Source of the DNA: Candidatus Bathyarchaeota archaeon
GTDB taxonomy: Archaea; Thermoproteota; Bathyarchaeia; Bathyarchaeales; Bathycorpusculaceae
Assembly: GCA_013388905.1 (NCBI GenBank)
Contig: JACAEI010000043.1
Span: 1-42,269, forward strand
Reading direction: 5' to 3'
Length of the DNA: 42,269 bases
Shown here: one piece after another, positions 8,952-17,518 of the stretch
Numbering within the stretch: the first letter of the stretch is position 1
How the letters are laid out: the number at the start of each line of letters is the position of its first letter
The notes under the pieces: model-generated
The model's input: the letters and a program-made list of their open reading frames with translations, nothing else
Told to the model about the DNA's origin: nothing
Databases searched by the model: none
Position numbers and translations under genes: made by a program

Positions 8952-9212
8952 ATGCAAGTGAAACAAATCTCCATAGGCGGATTTCTAGTTTTAGGATTTG
9001 CAATCTTTATAGCTGGGCTTCTAACTGGAATTGTAGCGGTCGCGTTAATGCCTGTGAGATCAGACCAGACTGTAATAGAGCTTATTATTTTCATTTTCGG
9101 ATTTATAACAGGGATAGTCACAATAGCTTTAACTCTTGTAACAGTAAAGTTTATGGGTTTATCGCATAAGTCTCCGCAGACCACGATCGTTTATAATGGT
9201 GAAAAAGTATAA
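8952..9212 (+). CDS. Small two-helix membrane protein, unknown function
   Basis: Hypothetical protein of 86 aa. Two hydrophobic helices (about residues 6-33 and 43-70) are separated by a short loop with PVRSDQ; both contain a glycine-rich TGIV stretch (LLTGIVAVAL, FITGIVTIAL), suggesting an internal duplication or a packed hairpin. The tail is short and polar. ATG 8952 has GAGG (8938-8941) about 10 bases upstream; an in-frame TTG at 8946 is an alternative. It lies 42 bases before rpl44e on the same strand, so it may be the first gene of the translation operon. I do not recognise the family; overlapping minus-strand frames are considered shadows. Confidence 0.55.
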   Translation: MQVKQISIGGFLVLGFAIFIAGLLTGIVAVALMPVRSDQTVIELIIFIFGFITGIVTIALTLVTVKFMGLSHKSPQTTIVYNGEKV

Positions 9213-9254
9213 GAGTATGTGTGTTTTCTTTATGCAAAGCTGGATGTGATTGGA

Positions 9255-9530
9255 GTGAACGTTCCTAAGGAAATCAAAACTTACTGCCCAAGATGTAAGA
9301 AGCACCAGATTCACACGGTGGCTCTTTACAAGGCTGGAAAAAGAAGGGCCTTAGCAAAGGGTGAAAGGCATCATGAACGAGAAAAGAAGGGTTATGGTGG
9401 ACAGAAATATCCTCTTCAGAGAGAGTTTTCGAAGACAACTAAAAAGCAAACTTTAAAGTTAAAGTGTAAAGTTTGTGGTTATACAAGACATAAAGATGGA
9501 ATTAGATTGAGAAAATTAGTAATTGCGTAA
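9255..9530 (+). CDS. rpl44e: Ribosomal protein L44e
   Basis: 91-aa zinc-binding protein of the large ribosomal subunit. Begins NVPKEIKTYCPRCKKHQIHTV and ends with KCKVCGYTRHKDGIRLRKL; the zinc cysteines are C11, C14, C71 and C74. The middle is very basic, with GERHHEREKKGYGGQKYP typical of L44e near the tRNA E site. The frame extends upstream to 9219, but the GTG at 9255 gives the canonical family N-terminus and is preceded by GGATGTGAT. Followed 15 bases later by rps27e, the common archaeal pairing. Confidence 0.96.
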   Translation: MNVPKEIKTYCPRCKKHQIHTVALYKAGKRRALAKGERHHEREKKGYGGQKYPLQREFSKTTKKQTLKLKCKVCGYTRHKDGIRLRKLVIA

Positions 9531-9545
9531 ATTGAGGTTGATATT

Positions 9546-9743
9546 ATGTTTGAATGGGAGAAACTTTTGCCGAGACCGCGAAGCAGTTTTCTCAGAGTGA
9601 AGTGTTTAAAATGTGGAAATGAACAAATAGTTTACAGTCACGCAACAAACAAAGTTAATTGCAATGTTTGCGGGGCTGAAATTGCAGAGGCATCTGGCGG
9701 AAAAGCAAAAATTAAAGGCGAAATTGTTGCGGTTTTTGAGTAG
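9546..9743 (+). CDS. rps27e: Ribosomal protein S27e
   Basis: 65-aa zinc-ribbon protein of the small ribosomal subunit. C20/C23 (KCLKCGNEQIVYSHA) and C39/C42 (NCNVCG) form the zinc site; SGGKAKIKGEIV is the conserved C-terminal strand. Size and motifs are normal. ATG start, 8 bases before the aIF2-alpha start codon, in an evident operon. Confidence 0.96.
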   Translation: MFEWEKLLPRPRSSFLRVKCLKCGNEQIVYSHATNKVNCNVCGAEIAEASGGKAKIKGEIVAVFE

Positions 9744-9751
9744 GGATTAAG

Positions 9752-10540
9752 ATGGCTTTAAGAAAACCAGAATGGCCAGAGGTAGGTGATTTAGTAGTAG
9801 CCACTGTTCAAGAAGTTACTGATTTTGGTGCTTATGTGAAGCTTGATGAGTATGATAAAAAAGGTTTATTGCATATTTCCGAGATATCTTCTTCTTGGAT
9901 TCGAAACATTCGTGATTTTATCCGTGAAGGACAAAAAGTTGTTTTGAAAGTTTTAAGAGTTGACGCAGAAAAAGGGCATATAGATTTGTCCCTTAGAAGA
10001 GTCACAAAGCGAGAGAGAATCGAGAAAATTTTGTCTTGGAAACGGGAGAGAAAAGCAGAAACTTTGCTTAGGACTGTTGCTGAAAAGACTGGTTTGTCTT
10101 TTGATGAAGTTTATGAAAAAGTTGGGGTGCCTATTGAAAAAGAATACGGATTGTATGAGGGCTTCGAAAAAGTTGTAAAAGAAGGCAAAGCAACCTTAAC
10201 GAAAATAGGTATACCAGAAGAACTTGCCACTGCCATTGCTGAAATTGCAGAGGAAAGAATGCGTGTTCCAATGGTTAAAGTAAAAGGCATAGTTGAGCTT
10301 CGCTGTATGAAACCAGAAGGAGTGAAAATTATTAAAGAAGCATTTCTAAATGCCAAAAAAGCTGAAAAATCTCGAGAAGCAAAATTTCGTTTTTATGTAA
10401 TTGCTACACCAAAATATGCTATTGAGGTTATGGCAGACAACTATAAACATGCCGAAACCATTTTGCAGAAAGTTGGTGAAAATATTGTTTCAAATGTTAC
10501 CAAAGCTGGTGGGCAAGGTTCTTTTAGGAGAGAAAAATGA
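9752..10540 (+). CDS. eif2a: Translation initiation factor aIF2 alpha subunit
   Basis: 262-aa alpha subunit of the heterotrimeric aIF2, which brings initiator Met-tRNA to the ribosome. Residues 1-85 are an S1/OB RNA-binding domain (GDLVVATVQEVTDFGAYVKL, GLLHISEISSSWIRN, GHIDLSLRRV). A helical middle domain follows (about 90-170), then a C-terminal alpha-beta domain that binds the gamma subunit (KFRFYVIATPKYAIEV). Full length. The stop overlaps the nop10 start by 4 bp (ATGA), indicating translational coupling. Position between rps27e and nop10 is a well-known archaeal gene order. Confidence 0.96.
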   Translation: MALRKPEWPEVGDLVVATVQEVTDFGAYVKLDEYDKKGLLHISEISSSWIRNIRDFIREGQKVVLKVLRVDAEKGHIDLSLRRVTKRERIEKILSWKRERKAETLLRTVAEKTGLSFDEVYEKVGVPIEKEYGLYEGFEKVVKEGKATLTKIGIPEELATAIAEIAEERMRVPMVKVKGIVELRCMKPEGVKIIKEAFLNAKKAEKSREAKFRFYVIATPKYAIEVMADNYKHAETILQKVGENIVSNVTKAGGQGSFRREK

Positions 10541-10725
10541 TGGTCTGGCATCTAAGAAAATGCGAAAAATGTGGAAAGTATACATTAAAAAGAGAACAAT
10601 GCCCTTATTGTGGCGGAAAGGCTCGAGTGCCACATCCACCTAAATTCTCGCCGGATGACAAGTATCTTAAGTATAGAATGATCCTTAAAAAGGAGGCTCA
10701 AACAAGTGAAGGAGACATTTGTTAA
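10537..10725 (+). CDS. nop10: H/ACA RNP component Nop10
   Basis: 62-aa Nop10, which with Cbf5, Gar1 and L7Ae forms H/ACA particles that guide rRNA pseudouridylation. The zinc ribbon is CEKCGKYTLKREQCPYCGG (C9, C12, C22, C25), followed by the linker RVPHPPKFSPDDKY and a C-terminal helix KYRMILKKE. A double ATG (10537 and 10540) leaves the exact start open. Overlaps aIF2-alpha by 4 bp and the PAC2 gene by 20 bp. Confidence 0.95.
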   Translation: MMVWHLRKCEKCGKYTLKREQCPYCGGKARVPHPPKFSPDDKYLKYRMILKKEAQTSEGDIC

Positions 10726-11479
10726 AGAACTCGTAAAAGTTGACTTAAACAATCCAATTTTAGTTGTAGGTTTTCCTGGTTTGGGACTTGTTGGCAAGAT
10801 TGCCATACGATATCTTGCTAGACAGTTAAAGGCAGAAAGGTTGGCATACCTTTATTCCCCTCACTTTCCATATTTTGTTCACGTTAACAAAAAAGGAAGT
10901 GTTAGACTTCTTCGTGGAACGTTTTACTTTTGGAAAAATAAAAACGCAAAAAACGATCTAGTTTTTTTCACTGGGGATAGCCAAGCACAAACAATTGAAG
11001 GGCAATACGAGATTTCTGGTTGTATCCTAGATTTTGCTAAAGAACACGATGTAAAATTAATTGTTACTATTGGTGGCTATAGAACTGAAGCTAAGGATAA
11101 GCCCAAAGTAATTGCGGCCGCAACTAATTCTGAACTTTTAGACAGGGCATTAGAGGCTAAAGCAATGATTAGCGCTATTGAAAGTCCCATTGTCGGTACA
11201 GCGGGCTTGATTTTGGGCTTGTCTCGTTTCAAAAAAGTTAATGCTGTCTGCCTTTTGGGCGAAACCAGAGGATATTTGCCAGATCCAAGGGCTGCTAAAA
11301 GCGTTCTAGAAGTATTAAGAACAATGCTCAATCTTGATATTGACTTGACAAGTTTGGAAGAGGAAGTTGCTAAGGCTGAAAAAATAGTTACACGTCTGCA
11401 GAAAATTGAAGAAAAAAGAACATTACAAGCTGAAGAAATGCGGAAAGAGGAAGATAAAAAAGTTTCATACATTTCTTAG
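10706..11479 (+). CDS. PAC2 family protein (proteasome assembly chaperone-like)
   Basis: 257-aa member of the PAC2 family (homologues of eukaryotic proteasome assembly chaperone 2; archaeal members are proposed proteasome-assembly or ATP-grasp-associated proteins). Seen: NPILVVGFPGLGLVGKIAIRYL at the N-terminus, YSPHFPYF, FFTGDSQAQTIEGQYE, IVTIGGYRTE and GTAGLILGLSR, then a coiled-coil-like acidic/basic C-terminus rich in E and K. The GTG start has a strong AGGAGG 9 bases upstream (10691-10696). It is the last gene of the ribosomal/aIF2-alpha/Nop10 operon, the usual archaeal neighbourhood. The molecular role is not established. Confidence 0.9.
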   Translation: MKETFVKELVKVDLNNPILVVGFPGLGLVGKIAIRYLARQLKAERLAYLYSPHFPYFVHVNKKGSVRLLRGTFYFWKNKNAKNDLVFFTGDSQAQTIEGQYEISGCILDFAKEHDVKLIVTIGGYRTEAKDKPKVIAAATNSELLDRALEAKAMISAIESPIVGTAGLILGLSRFKKVNAVCLLGETRGYLPDPRAAKSVLEVLRTMLNLDIDLTSLEEEVAKAEKIVTRLQKIEEKRTLQAEEMRKEEDKKVSYIS

Positions 11480-11485
11480 ATTAAG

Positions 11486-12577
11486 CTAAAAATCCAATTC
11501 TTCCTTGATTATTCTTGTAATATTTTCAGCAGCATCTCCATCCCCGTAAGGAGATTTGCCTGACATTTTTTTAGGCTGTTTCAACGTTCTCTCTATCGCT
11601 TTCACTATCTTGTCCTTTTCTACTCCGACAACTTCAGCAAAACCGGCTTTGACTGCTTCCGGCCTCTCGGTTGAAAGACGTATAACTAAAACGGGTTTTC
11701 GAATGGGCGGCGCTGTTGCTTCTTCCTGTATCCCGCCAGAATCTGTGATTATCATTTCACATTTCTCCATTAGAACCAAGAAGTCCAGATAGCCAAGTGG
11801 TGACAAAATTTCCAGGTTTTTGATTTTTCTAACTTTTGCGTAGATTTTGTTTTGTCGCAGTCTCTTTTTTGTGCGTGGGTGCATGGGATAAACAACTGGT
11901 ATAGGGGCTTCTGCAAAGGCTTCTACGAAATTTTTTAGAACTGTAAGATCATCTACGTTTTCTGCTCTGTGAGCTGTTGCTAACGCGAATTTTTTAAAGT
12001 GAACGCTTTCCAATATTTTTGATTTCTTTTTCGCTATTGGCAAATGCTGGATTACAGCGTCTATAACCGTGTTTCCGGTAACGTATATCTTTCCCCACAC
12101 GTTCTCTTTCTCCAAGTTGTTTTTAGCCGTCTCTGTTGGTGCGAAAAGATAAGAAGAAATGTGGTCGGTTAGGCGTCTGTTGTGTTCTTCTGGCATGCGA
12201 AAGTCAAAGCTTCTCAATCCGGCTTCAACATGTCCAACGGATACTCCGAGCTTAACTGCTGCTAGGGCTGTAGCCAGGACACCGTTGGTGTCGCCTTCTA
12301 CCAGAACGAGCTTAGGCGTTGTCTTTTTCAGCAGTTTTTCCATATAAGTTATTATGCGAGCTGTTTGTATTCCTTGAGAATAAGCCCTAAGCTTGTAGCT
12401 AAAATCAGGTTTTGGTAGCTCAAGTTCCTCGATGAATTGCTGAGACATGTTATAATCATAATGTTGACCGCAATGGGTAAAAATCAGTGGAATCTTGTTT
12501 GCTTGTAAAGCCCTGATAAGCGGTGCCATCTTTATGATTTCGGGACGTGTACCTACAACAACCATTACTGTTTTCAT
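11486..12577 (-). CDS. wecB: UDP-N-acetylglucosamine 2-epimerase
   Basis: 363-aa non-hydrolysing epimerase converting UDP-GlcNAc to UDP-ManNAc. Motifs: VVVGTRPEIIKMAPLIRAL at the start, VEGDTNGVLA, GHVEAGLRSFDFRMPEEHNRRLTDHIS, ATAHRAENVD, YPMHPRTKKRL and TDSGGIQEEA with the catalytic acidic and histidine residues of the GT-B-like fold. Length is normal. It feeds surface or N-glycan synthesis. It stands alone here, ending 6 bases from the convergent PAC2 gene. The usual partner, a UDP-ManNAc dehydrogenase, is represented only by a degenerate homologue at 33773-35146. Confidence 0.93.
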   Translation of the reverse strand: MKTVMVVVGTRPEIIKMAPLIRALQANKIPLIFTHCGQHYDYNMSQQFIEELELPKPDFSYKLRAYSQGIQTARIITYMEKLLKKTTPKLVLVEGDTNGVLATALAAVKLGVSVGHVEAGLRSFDFRMPEEHNRRLTDHISSYLFAPTETAKNNLEKENVWGKIYVTGNTVIDAVIQHLPIAKKKSKILESVHFKKFALATAHRAENVDDLTVLKNFVEAFAEAPIPVVYPMHPRTKKRLRQNKIYAKVRKIKNLEILSPLGYLDFLVLMEKCEMIITDSGGIQEEATAPPIRKPVLVIRLSTERPEAVKAGFAEVVGVEKDKIVKAIERTLKQPKKMSGKSPYGDGDAAENITRIIKEELDF

Positions 12578-12806
12578 TGACTTGTCACTTTAACATTTGA
12601 GAGCTTATGGTTACATTATTTTTAACTTTTGTCTGTAGTTAAAAACAGTTTTTTAAAATTGATTTAGAATGTTTTGGTAAGGTTTTAACTCTTAATCAAC
12701 CATGTAAATAATAATTTTTAGATTGCGTTATTTTCTGACACATACAAATGTTCTTACTTTTGCATTTCAATTAAAATCTAAAACAATTCGAATTGGGATG
12801 AATCCT

Positions 12807-13367
12807 ATGCACCTGTTAAAAAATAAAAAAGGATTGAGCGTAGTTGTTACGACGCTCATAATATTAGTGGTTTCAGTATTGCTGGCGACCGTAGTTACTT
12901 TCTACGCTATCAACGTGACTACCACGAGAGTGCAAGAAGAAAGCATTCAAATCTACAAACTTCATACATGGCATAATGGCACAAACTTCGCTGAAACAAC
13001 ATTTTTGATAATTAACACTGGCGGACGCGATCTTGTCATTGACAAAATTGCAGTTAGAGGTCAAGAATGTGCATGGACAACAGTTTATTACAACAAGACA
13101 ACCGACACAATAAATAGTGATTTGCCATACATTACTCCAAATGCAGATAGCACATTGATAGGCAAAAATGTAACATTAGGTTCTAGCACGTACGTGCTCA
13201 CCCAAGCTACTGATGATTTAATTCTGAAGTCTGGTTGGAGCATGGTACTTTACATAACTAATCCGGACCACATATCGGTAAGCGACATCGGAGTTACCGT
13301 CGGAATAACAGTGTTTACTGCTAACGCTCAATACTACAAAGAAGGCAACGTTGAAGCTTCCTCATAA
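12807..13367 (+). CDS. Type IV pilin/archaellin-like secreted protein
   Basis: Protein of about 186 aa with a class III (prepilin) signal: a short basic leader ending KNKKG, then LSVVVTTLIILVVSVLLATVV. Cleavage by the archaeal prepilin peptidase would fall after Gly9 (KKG|LS). The mature part has a hydrophobic assembly helix and a beta-rich extracellular domain with sequons (NVT, NGT, NKT). Such proteins form pili, archaella or adhesins; no assembly ATPase or membrane platform gene is in the window, so which filament is unknown. The frame opens at 12723, but that would put a long tail before the signal; ATG 12807, preceded by GGGATGA, or ATG 12798 is preferred. Confidence 0.75.
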   Translation: MHLLKNKKGLSVVVTTLIILVVSVLLATVVTFYAINVTTTRVQEESIQIYKLHTWHNGTNFAETTFLIINTGGRDLVIDKIAVRGQECAWTTVYYNKTTDTINSDLPYITPNADSTLIGKNVTLGSSTYVLTQATDDLILKSGWSMVLYITNPDHISVSDIGVTVGITVFTANAQYYKEGNVEASS

Positions 13368-13387
13368 GGGCTTCTTCTTTTTCTTCA

Positions 13388-13401
13388 TCGATTTTTATCG
13401 A
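13388..13401. terminator. Small hairpin and T-rich tract between convergent genes
   Basis: TCGAT-TTTT-ATCGA forms a short stem-loop 20 bases after the pilin stop, within a plus-strand tract rich in T (CTTCTTTTTCTTC). It may end pilin transcription and face the convergent mcm gene. The stem is only 5 bp, so this is weak. Confidence 0.3.
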
Positions 13402-13405
13402 AATT

Positions 13406-15454
13406 TTACGTCTTCTTTAAGTAGCCTTCCCTAGGCTCGTAGATAGTTCCTTCTCGTAATAACTGTGCAATTAGGCGTTCTGTTTCGCCTCTCGCAATCG
13501 AATAGCGTGCCTCGAGCTCATTTAAAAGTGCTGTTTTTTCCACTATTCCAGTTTCCTTTTCCATTTGCGTCAAGACTGAAAGCACTGTCTGCAGTTTGTC
13601 ACGCATACTTTTTGGTTTTCCCGTCATTATGATGTCTATGTCTATTTTGTATGAAGACAAGTCTATCCCAACCTCTTCAAGAGACTTTTTCATAATAGCT
13701 ATTGATGCTTCTGCATCCTCGGCTAAGACTTCTTTTCGGAGAGCTGCACGGGCTCTTGCTTCCGCAATACGTACAAGAGACTCGAGCTGGCGTGCAGTTA
13801 TCGCAACTGGTGAGCCTTCAGATTCGCTTGCGGAACGCATTGCCAAATAGAAATCCTTTAGACGTTGCATGGCTTCCTGAGTTAAAACAGGCTTAATTCC
13901 TTTAGCATAGCTTATGTATTTTCGCAGAAGTTCCAAAGGTATAGGTGATTCTACAGGGCTTAAGCCTTTTCTGTGCATTTCCAGAATGTGCTCTGACATT
14001 TTACCATCAGTTTCTTTATTTGGCACATCTCTTAAAACGAAGATTAAATCAAACCTCGAAAGTATTGTGACTGGTAATGAAATGTTATCAGCCACTGTGC
14101 GATGAGGCTCGTACCTTCCAAGAGAAGGATTGGCTGCTGCAAGTATGGCTGTTCTGGCATTTAGTGTTGCGACAATGCCACCTTTTGCAACTGAAACCGT
14201 ATGCTGCTCCATGGCTTCATGAATGGCAACTCTGTCTTCCGGACGCATTTTGTCCATTTCGTCGATGCATGCGATTCCTTTGTCTGCCAGCACTAGGGCT
14301 CCGGCTTCTAAGCTCATTCCGCCGCCTTTCTCACGTATAACCGCGGCTGTCAAACCCGCTGCTGTTGTGCCACGTCCTGAAGTGTATAGTCCACGCGGGG
14401 CAATCCTTGCTACATATTGCAGAAGTTGAGATTTTGCAGTTCCCGGGTCGCCTATGAAGAGAGCGTTCATTTCTCCTCTTATGGTTATATCTGGAAGATT
14501 TTTGGGGACTCCTCCGAACAGTAGATACATTATTGCTTCTTTGACATGATCGTAGCCGTAAATAGATGGGGCAATCGAGTTCATGATTTTCCGATGTATC
14601 CATGGGTCTTTTGCGAGTTCAAGGATTTTTTCCTCTTCTTCAGGTGATGGAAGCGCTATTTCTGGTTCTTTGCCCAAAACTTCAACTGAATTGGCGTCTA
14701 TGTGCAAGGCAAAGGTGCGCAGCTTTCCAACTCCTGGGAGAGATGGAGCTATGGCACGAACTAATCCAACAATGGATACGTGGTCTCCTGGTCTTGCAAC
14801 GTCAACTATTTCGCTTCCCACAAGCTTAACATGTAGGGTTCTGGGAAGCTGTCCCGGTGGAAGATCTTCTGGTCTCTCTTGTATACGAAGGTCTTGAGAA
14901 TCAATGAACGTGGATTCTTCTTGGACAAATTCAAATAGACCTTTTGCAACGCAAGAGGAATTAGCACATGCGAAAGGTGCTTTGAGGAATTGGCCTGTTT
15001 GGTTTATAGGGGTTATTTCTCCGCATCTTTTGCATTTGAATGCGGCTCGCATGACCATAGGTCGCACTGGTGTGGAACGGACAACTATTCCTTCGACCAT
15101 TACAAGTTTTCCGATGTGATATGAGCCAAGTTTACGCAATTGCGTGGCATGCCATAACCGTACTATTCTGACAGTTATCATTTCTGTTATATCAGCGATT
15201 TTCTCAGCGTATTCCGGATCCTCTATTTGAAGCTGCGCATATGCTGCATTATTAGCATGTTTCAAATACTCTTCTGGTGCTTCCAGTAAATTTTCAGCAA
15301 GTTTTTGGTCAAAAGCCAAAAGTTCTTCAAAATTCACCAGTAAGGATGTCTTATCAGTTACTGCCATCTGTGAGATTTTTTGTCTATATTTTTCTGTTTT
15401 GAAAAATTCTTGGAAACGTTCTTGCGGATCTATGGCTTCTAGTTCTTCAGTCAT
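13406..15454 (-). CDS. mcm: Replicative DNA helicase MCM
   Basis: 682-aa minichromosome maintenance helicase, the hexameric 3'-5' motor of the archaeal replisome. The N-terminal domain has a zinc site (C141, C144, C162, C168) followed by the OB-fold and hairpin region. The AAA+ core shows Walker A GDPGTAKS (335-342), Walker B CIDEMDKM (396-403), sensor-1 AANPSLGRYEP, and the arginine finger SRFD (R467). The C-terminus is a winged-helix region (GETERLIAQLLREGTIYEPREGYLKK). No intein or truncation. Its ATG overlaps the end of gins23 by 4 bp, so gins23-mcm is one unit. Confidence 0.97.
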   Translation of the reverse strand: MTEELEAIDPQERFQEFFKTEKYRQKISQMAVTDKTSLLVNFEELLAFDQKLAENLLEAPEEYLKHANNAAYAQLQIEDPEYAEKIADITEMITVRIVRLWHATQLRKLGSYHIGKLVMVEGIVVRSTPVRPMVMRAAFKCKRCGEITPINQTGQFLKAPFACANSSCVAKGLFEFVQEESTFIDSQDLRIQERPEDLPPGQLPRTLHVKLVGSEIVDVARPGDHVSIVGLVRAIAPSLPGVGKLRTFALHIDANSVEVLGKEPEIALPSPEEEEKILELAKDPWIHRKIMNSIAPSIYGYDHVKEAIMYLLFGGVPKNLPDITIRGEMNALFIGDPGTAKSQLLQYVARIAPRGLYTSGRGTTAAGLTAAVIREKGGGMSLEAGALVLADKGIACIDEMDKMRPEDRVAIHEAMEQHTVSVAKGGIVATLNARTAILAAANPSLGRYEPHRTVADNISLPVTILSRFDLIFVLRDVPNKETDGKMSEHILEMHRKGLSPVESPIPLELLRKYISYAKGIKPVLTQEAMQRLKDFYLAMRSASESEGSPVAITARQLESLVRIAEARARAALRKEVLAEDAEASIAIMKKSLEEVGIDLSSYKIDIDIIMTGKPKSMRDKLQTVLSVLTQMEKETGIVEKTALLNELEARYSIARGETERLIAQLLREGTIYEPREGYLKKT

Positions 15455-16017
15455 TCTTTATCTCCCTTGTATTCTAGTACTTTAGTTCTCCATTCGCTGA
15501 TAAAATTGTGGAGCTCCTCGTAGAGAAACCTTTCCTCTTGTGACAGATTTTTTAATAATTGTTCAGTTTGATCTGGAGCAGAAGCAAGCGAAACAATCTT
15601 TTTCAATCGCGAATTAATCGTGTCTCTTGTTAAATGTCTAATTTTTTCATACTCCCGCAATTTTTCGGGAGCTTTAGCAGCGTCAGTTCTAAGTTCCTCA
15701 AGGTATCTTCGAAGTTTTGGGTAAAAATTTTCAGGTAATTTAGATATCTGACCAGCTGTCTGAACACGTTCTGTCCATTGTATTTTGTAAAGCTTACTTG
15801 CGTCTAATACTTCTTCTTCATGAAAACGAGCAATTCCTGTTTTTTCTAATTCTTGGGCTATCCAAAACGGAACCTCGTAGTCATTTCCTTCTTCAAAAGG
15901 GCCGGTGACCAATCCAGCTAGCTTAATTTCTGGACAATTTCTATTTGCAGTAATTTTTACTGGCGAGTGTTCAAAACTAAAATCCAAATTTCCAATGGTC
16001 TTTGAAACCGTTTTCAA
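15451..16017 (-). CDS. gins23: GINS complex subunit Gins23
   Basis: 188-aa protein with the B-then-A domain order of Gins23 (Psf2/Psf3-like). The N-terminal small beta domain reads PVKITANRNCPEIKLAGLVTGPFEEGNDYEVPFWIAQELEKTGIARF, typical of the Psf2/Psf3 entry into the helical domain; the rest is alpha-helical. A GINS tetramer would form with Gins51 (7207-7761). It precedes mcm with a 4-bp ATGA overlap, as in Sulfolobus and relatives. A purine-rich AGGGGGAAG lies upstream of the ATG. Confidence 0.85.
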   Translation of the reverse strand: MKTVSKTIGNLDFSFEHSPVKITANRNCPEIKLAGLVTGPFEEGNDYEVPFWIAQELEKTGIARFHEEEVLDASKLYKIQWTERVQTAGQISKLPENFYPKLRRYLEELRTDAAKAPEKLREYEKIRHLTRDTINSRLKKIVSLASAPDQTEQLLKNLSQEERFLYEELHNFISEWRTKVLEYKGDKE

Positions 16018-16170
16018 TGTTCTCTTCTTCCCCCTTCTCAGTTGTAAGAGTAACCTTATTTTAAAGATATAAGAGCAACAGTTTAAAAACTTAGATTAAG
16101 AGTTTAAGAAATTCGAGAAATTGGCGAAATTTATGACATTGGGCAAAAAATAAAGTGTGAATCTTGGTTT

Positions 16171-17421
16171 TTATGGCCATAAGCCGAGTGTTCTTATTGC
16201 GTCAGCTACCCTTCCAACGCCCAACATTAATGCTGCCGTTCTCATGTCGCTGTTTTCTTTCTTTGCTAAGTTGCAAACGTCATTGAACGCCTTAACCATT
16301 TTAATTTCTAATTTTCTGTTTACTTCTTCTAGAGTCCAGTGCTCCCGTGTTAGATTTTGCACCCATTCGAAATAACTTGCCGTCACGCCTCCTGCATTCG
16401 CCAATATATCTGGAACGAGAGTTATTCCTTTTTCATAAAGTGCCTTGTCTGCGTGTGGGGTTGTGGGTCCGTTTGCGCCTTCTGCAACAATCTTGGCTTT
16501 TATTCTATCTGCGTTCGCCTTCGTTATCTGATTCTCCAAAGCAGCAGGCACTAATATATCACATTTTGTTTCAAGCAATTCCTCGTTCGTTATTTTTTTG
16601 CATCCCTTATAATTAACTACCGAGCCTGTTTTGGATTTATGTTCGTAGACTTTTCTGGGGTCTAGTCCCTTTGGATTATAGATTCCACCCACCGAATCAC
16701 TTACTGCTACGATTTTCCAGCCCATATCATGTGCCATTTTAGCTGCGTTCCAACCTACGTTGCCAAATCCTTGCACTGCAAGAGTGGCTCCTTTCAGCTT
16801 TAAACCTATGCGTTTTGCTGCTTCTCGCGCACAAATCACGACGCCAAGAGAAGTGGCTTCTTCTCTTCCTTCTGAACCGCCGATGCTGATAGGTTTTCCA
16901 GTAACACATTCTGGAACGCTGTATCCTTTGAATTGGCTGTATGTATCCATTATCCAAGCCATTGTTTGTGCATCTGTGTAGACATCGGGTGCAGGTACAT
17001 CTCGATATGGTCCGATAAAGTCCAAGAGGAGGCTTGTGTACCGTCTTGTCAGTCTTTCAAGTTCACCTTTAGACATTTTCTTGGGATTGCAGCATACTCC
17101 ACCCTTTGCTCCTCCATAAGGGATGTCTACTACAGCGCATTTCCAAGTCATCCACATTGCTAAGGCTGTTACTTCGCTGAGTGTAACATTTGGGTGGTAT
17201 CTTATGCCTCCTTTAAAAGGTCCTCTTGCATCCCAATGTTGCACACGGCAACCGCTGAAGACGCCTAATCCCCCATCATCCATTTTCACTGTGATAGAAA
17301 CAATGAGTGATCTTTTTGGATATTTCAACATTTCATGTATTTCGGGTTCGAGGCCAAGTTTTTCAGCGGCTATACATAGTTGCTCGCACGCAACATCAAG
17401 TGCTGTTTGTTCTTTCGTCAT
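16171..17421 (-). CDS. gdhA: Glutamate dehydrogenase
   Basis: 416-aa hexameric-type Glu/Leu/Phe/Val dehydrogenase interconverting 2-oxoglutarate plus ammonia and glutamate with NAD(P)H. Seen: the substrate-binding segment KGGIRYHPNVTLSEVTALAMWMTWKCAVVDIPYGGAKGGV with the catalytic lysine, VPAPDVYTD, TGKPISIGGSEGREEAT, and the Rossmann GFGNVGWNAA. C-terminal ANAGGVTASYFEWVQN is typical. ATG 17421 follows AGAAGGA; the in-frame TTG just before it is less likely. A TATA-like TTTTAATAAAG lies at 17461-17472 on this strand. It forms a nitrogen group with the GltS-like gene upstream. Confidence 0.95.
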   Translation of the reverse strand: MTKEQTALDVACEQLCIAAEKLGLEPEIHEMLKYPKRSLIVSITVKMDDGGLGVFSGCRVQHWDARGPFKGGIRYHPNVTLSEVTALAMWMTWKCAVVDIPYGGAKGGVCCNPKKMSKGELERLTRRYTSLLLDFIGPYRDVPAPDVYTDAQTMAWIMDTYSQFKGYSVPECVTGKPISIGGSEGREEATSLGVVICAREAAKRIGLKLKGATLAVQGFGNVGWNAAKMAHDMGWKIVAVSDSVGGIYNPKGLDPRKVYEHKSKTGSVVNYKGCKKITNEELLETKCDILVPAALENQITKANADRIKAKIVAEGANGPTTPHADKALYEKGITLVPDILANAGGVTASYFEWVQNLTREHWTLEEVNRKLEIKMVKAFNDVCNLAKKENSDMRTAALMLGVGRVADAIRTLGLWP

Positions 17422-17460
17422 CAAGTAATCCTTCTTTTTGGTTACCCTATCTATTCATGC

Positions 17461-17472
17461 CTTTATTAAAAG
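17461..17472 (-). promoter_or_regulatory. TATA box for gdhA
   Basis: Read on the minus strand this is TTTTAATAAAG, 40-50 bases before the gdhA ATG, in the 97-bp gap after the GltS-like gene. It suggests gdhA has its own promoter even though the upstream gene runs in the same direction. Confidence 0.45.
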
Positions 17473-17518
17473 TTTAAAGTTAACCTATGGGGCGAGGAAA
17501 AAAAGGGAAAGATGGATG

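Noticed and set aside
8924-9184. 86-aa minus-strand frame opposite the small membrane protein
   Set aside because: Pro/Ile/Thr-rich mirror of the hydrophobic helices. The plus-strand version has a GAGG site and joins an operon.
11077-11472. 131-aa minus-strand open frame
   Set aside because: Antisense to the PAC2 gene; Ser/Leu-rich shadow with no ribosome-binding site or family motif.
14223-15119. Several plus-strand frames of 60-100 aa
   Set aside because: All antisense to mcm, whose helicase motifs are continuous in the opposite strand.
17123-17428. 101-aa plus-strand frame
   Set aside because: Antisense to the conserved N-terminal half of glutamate dehydrogenase.
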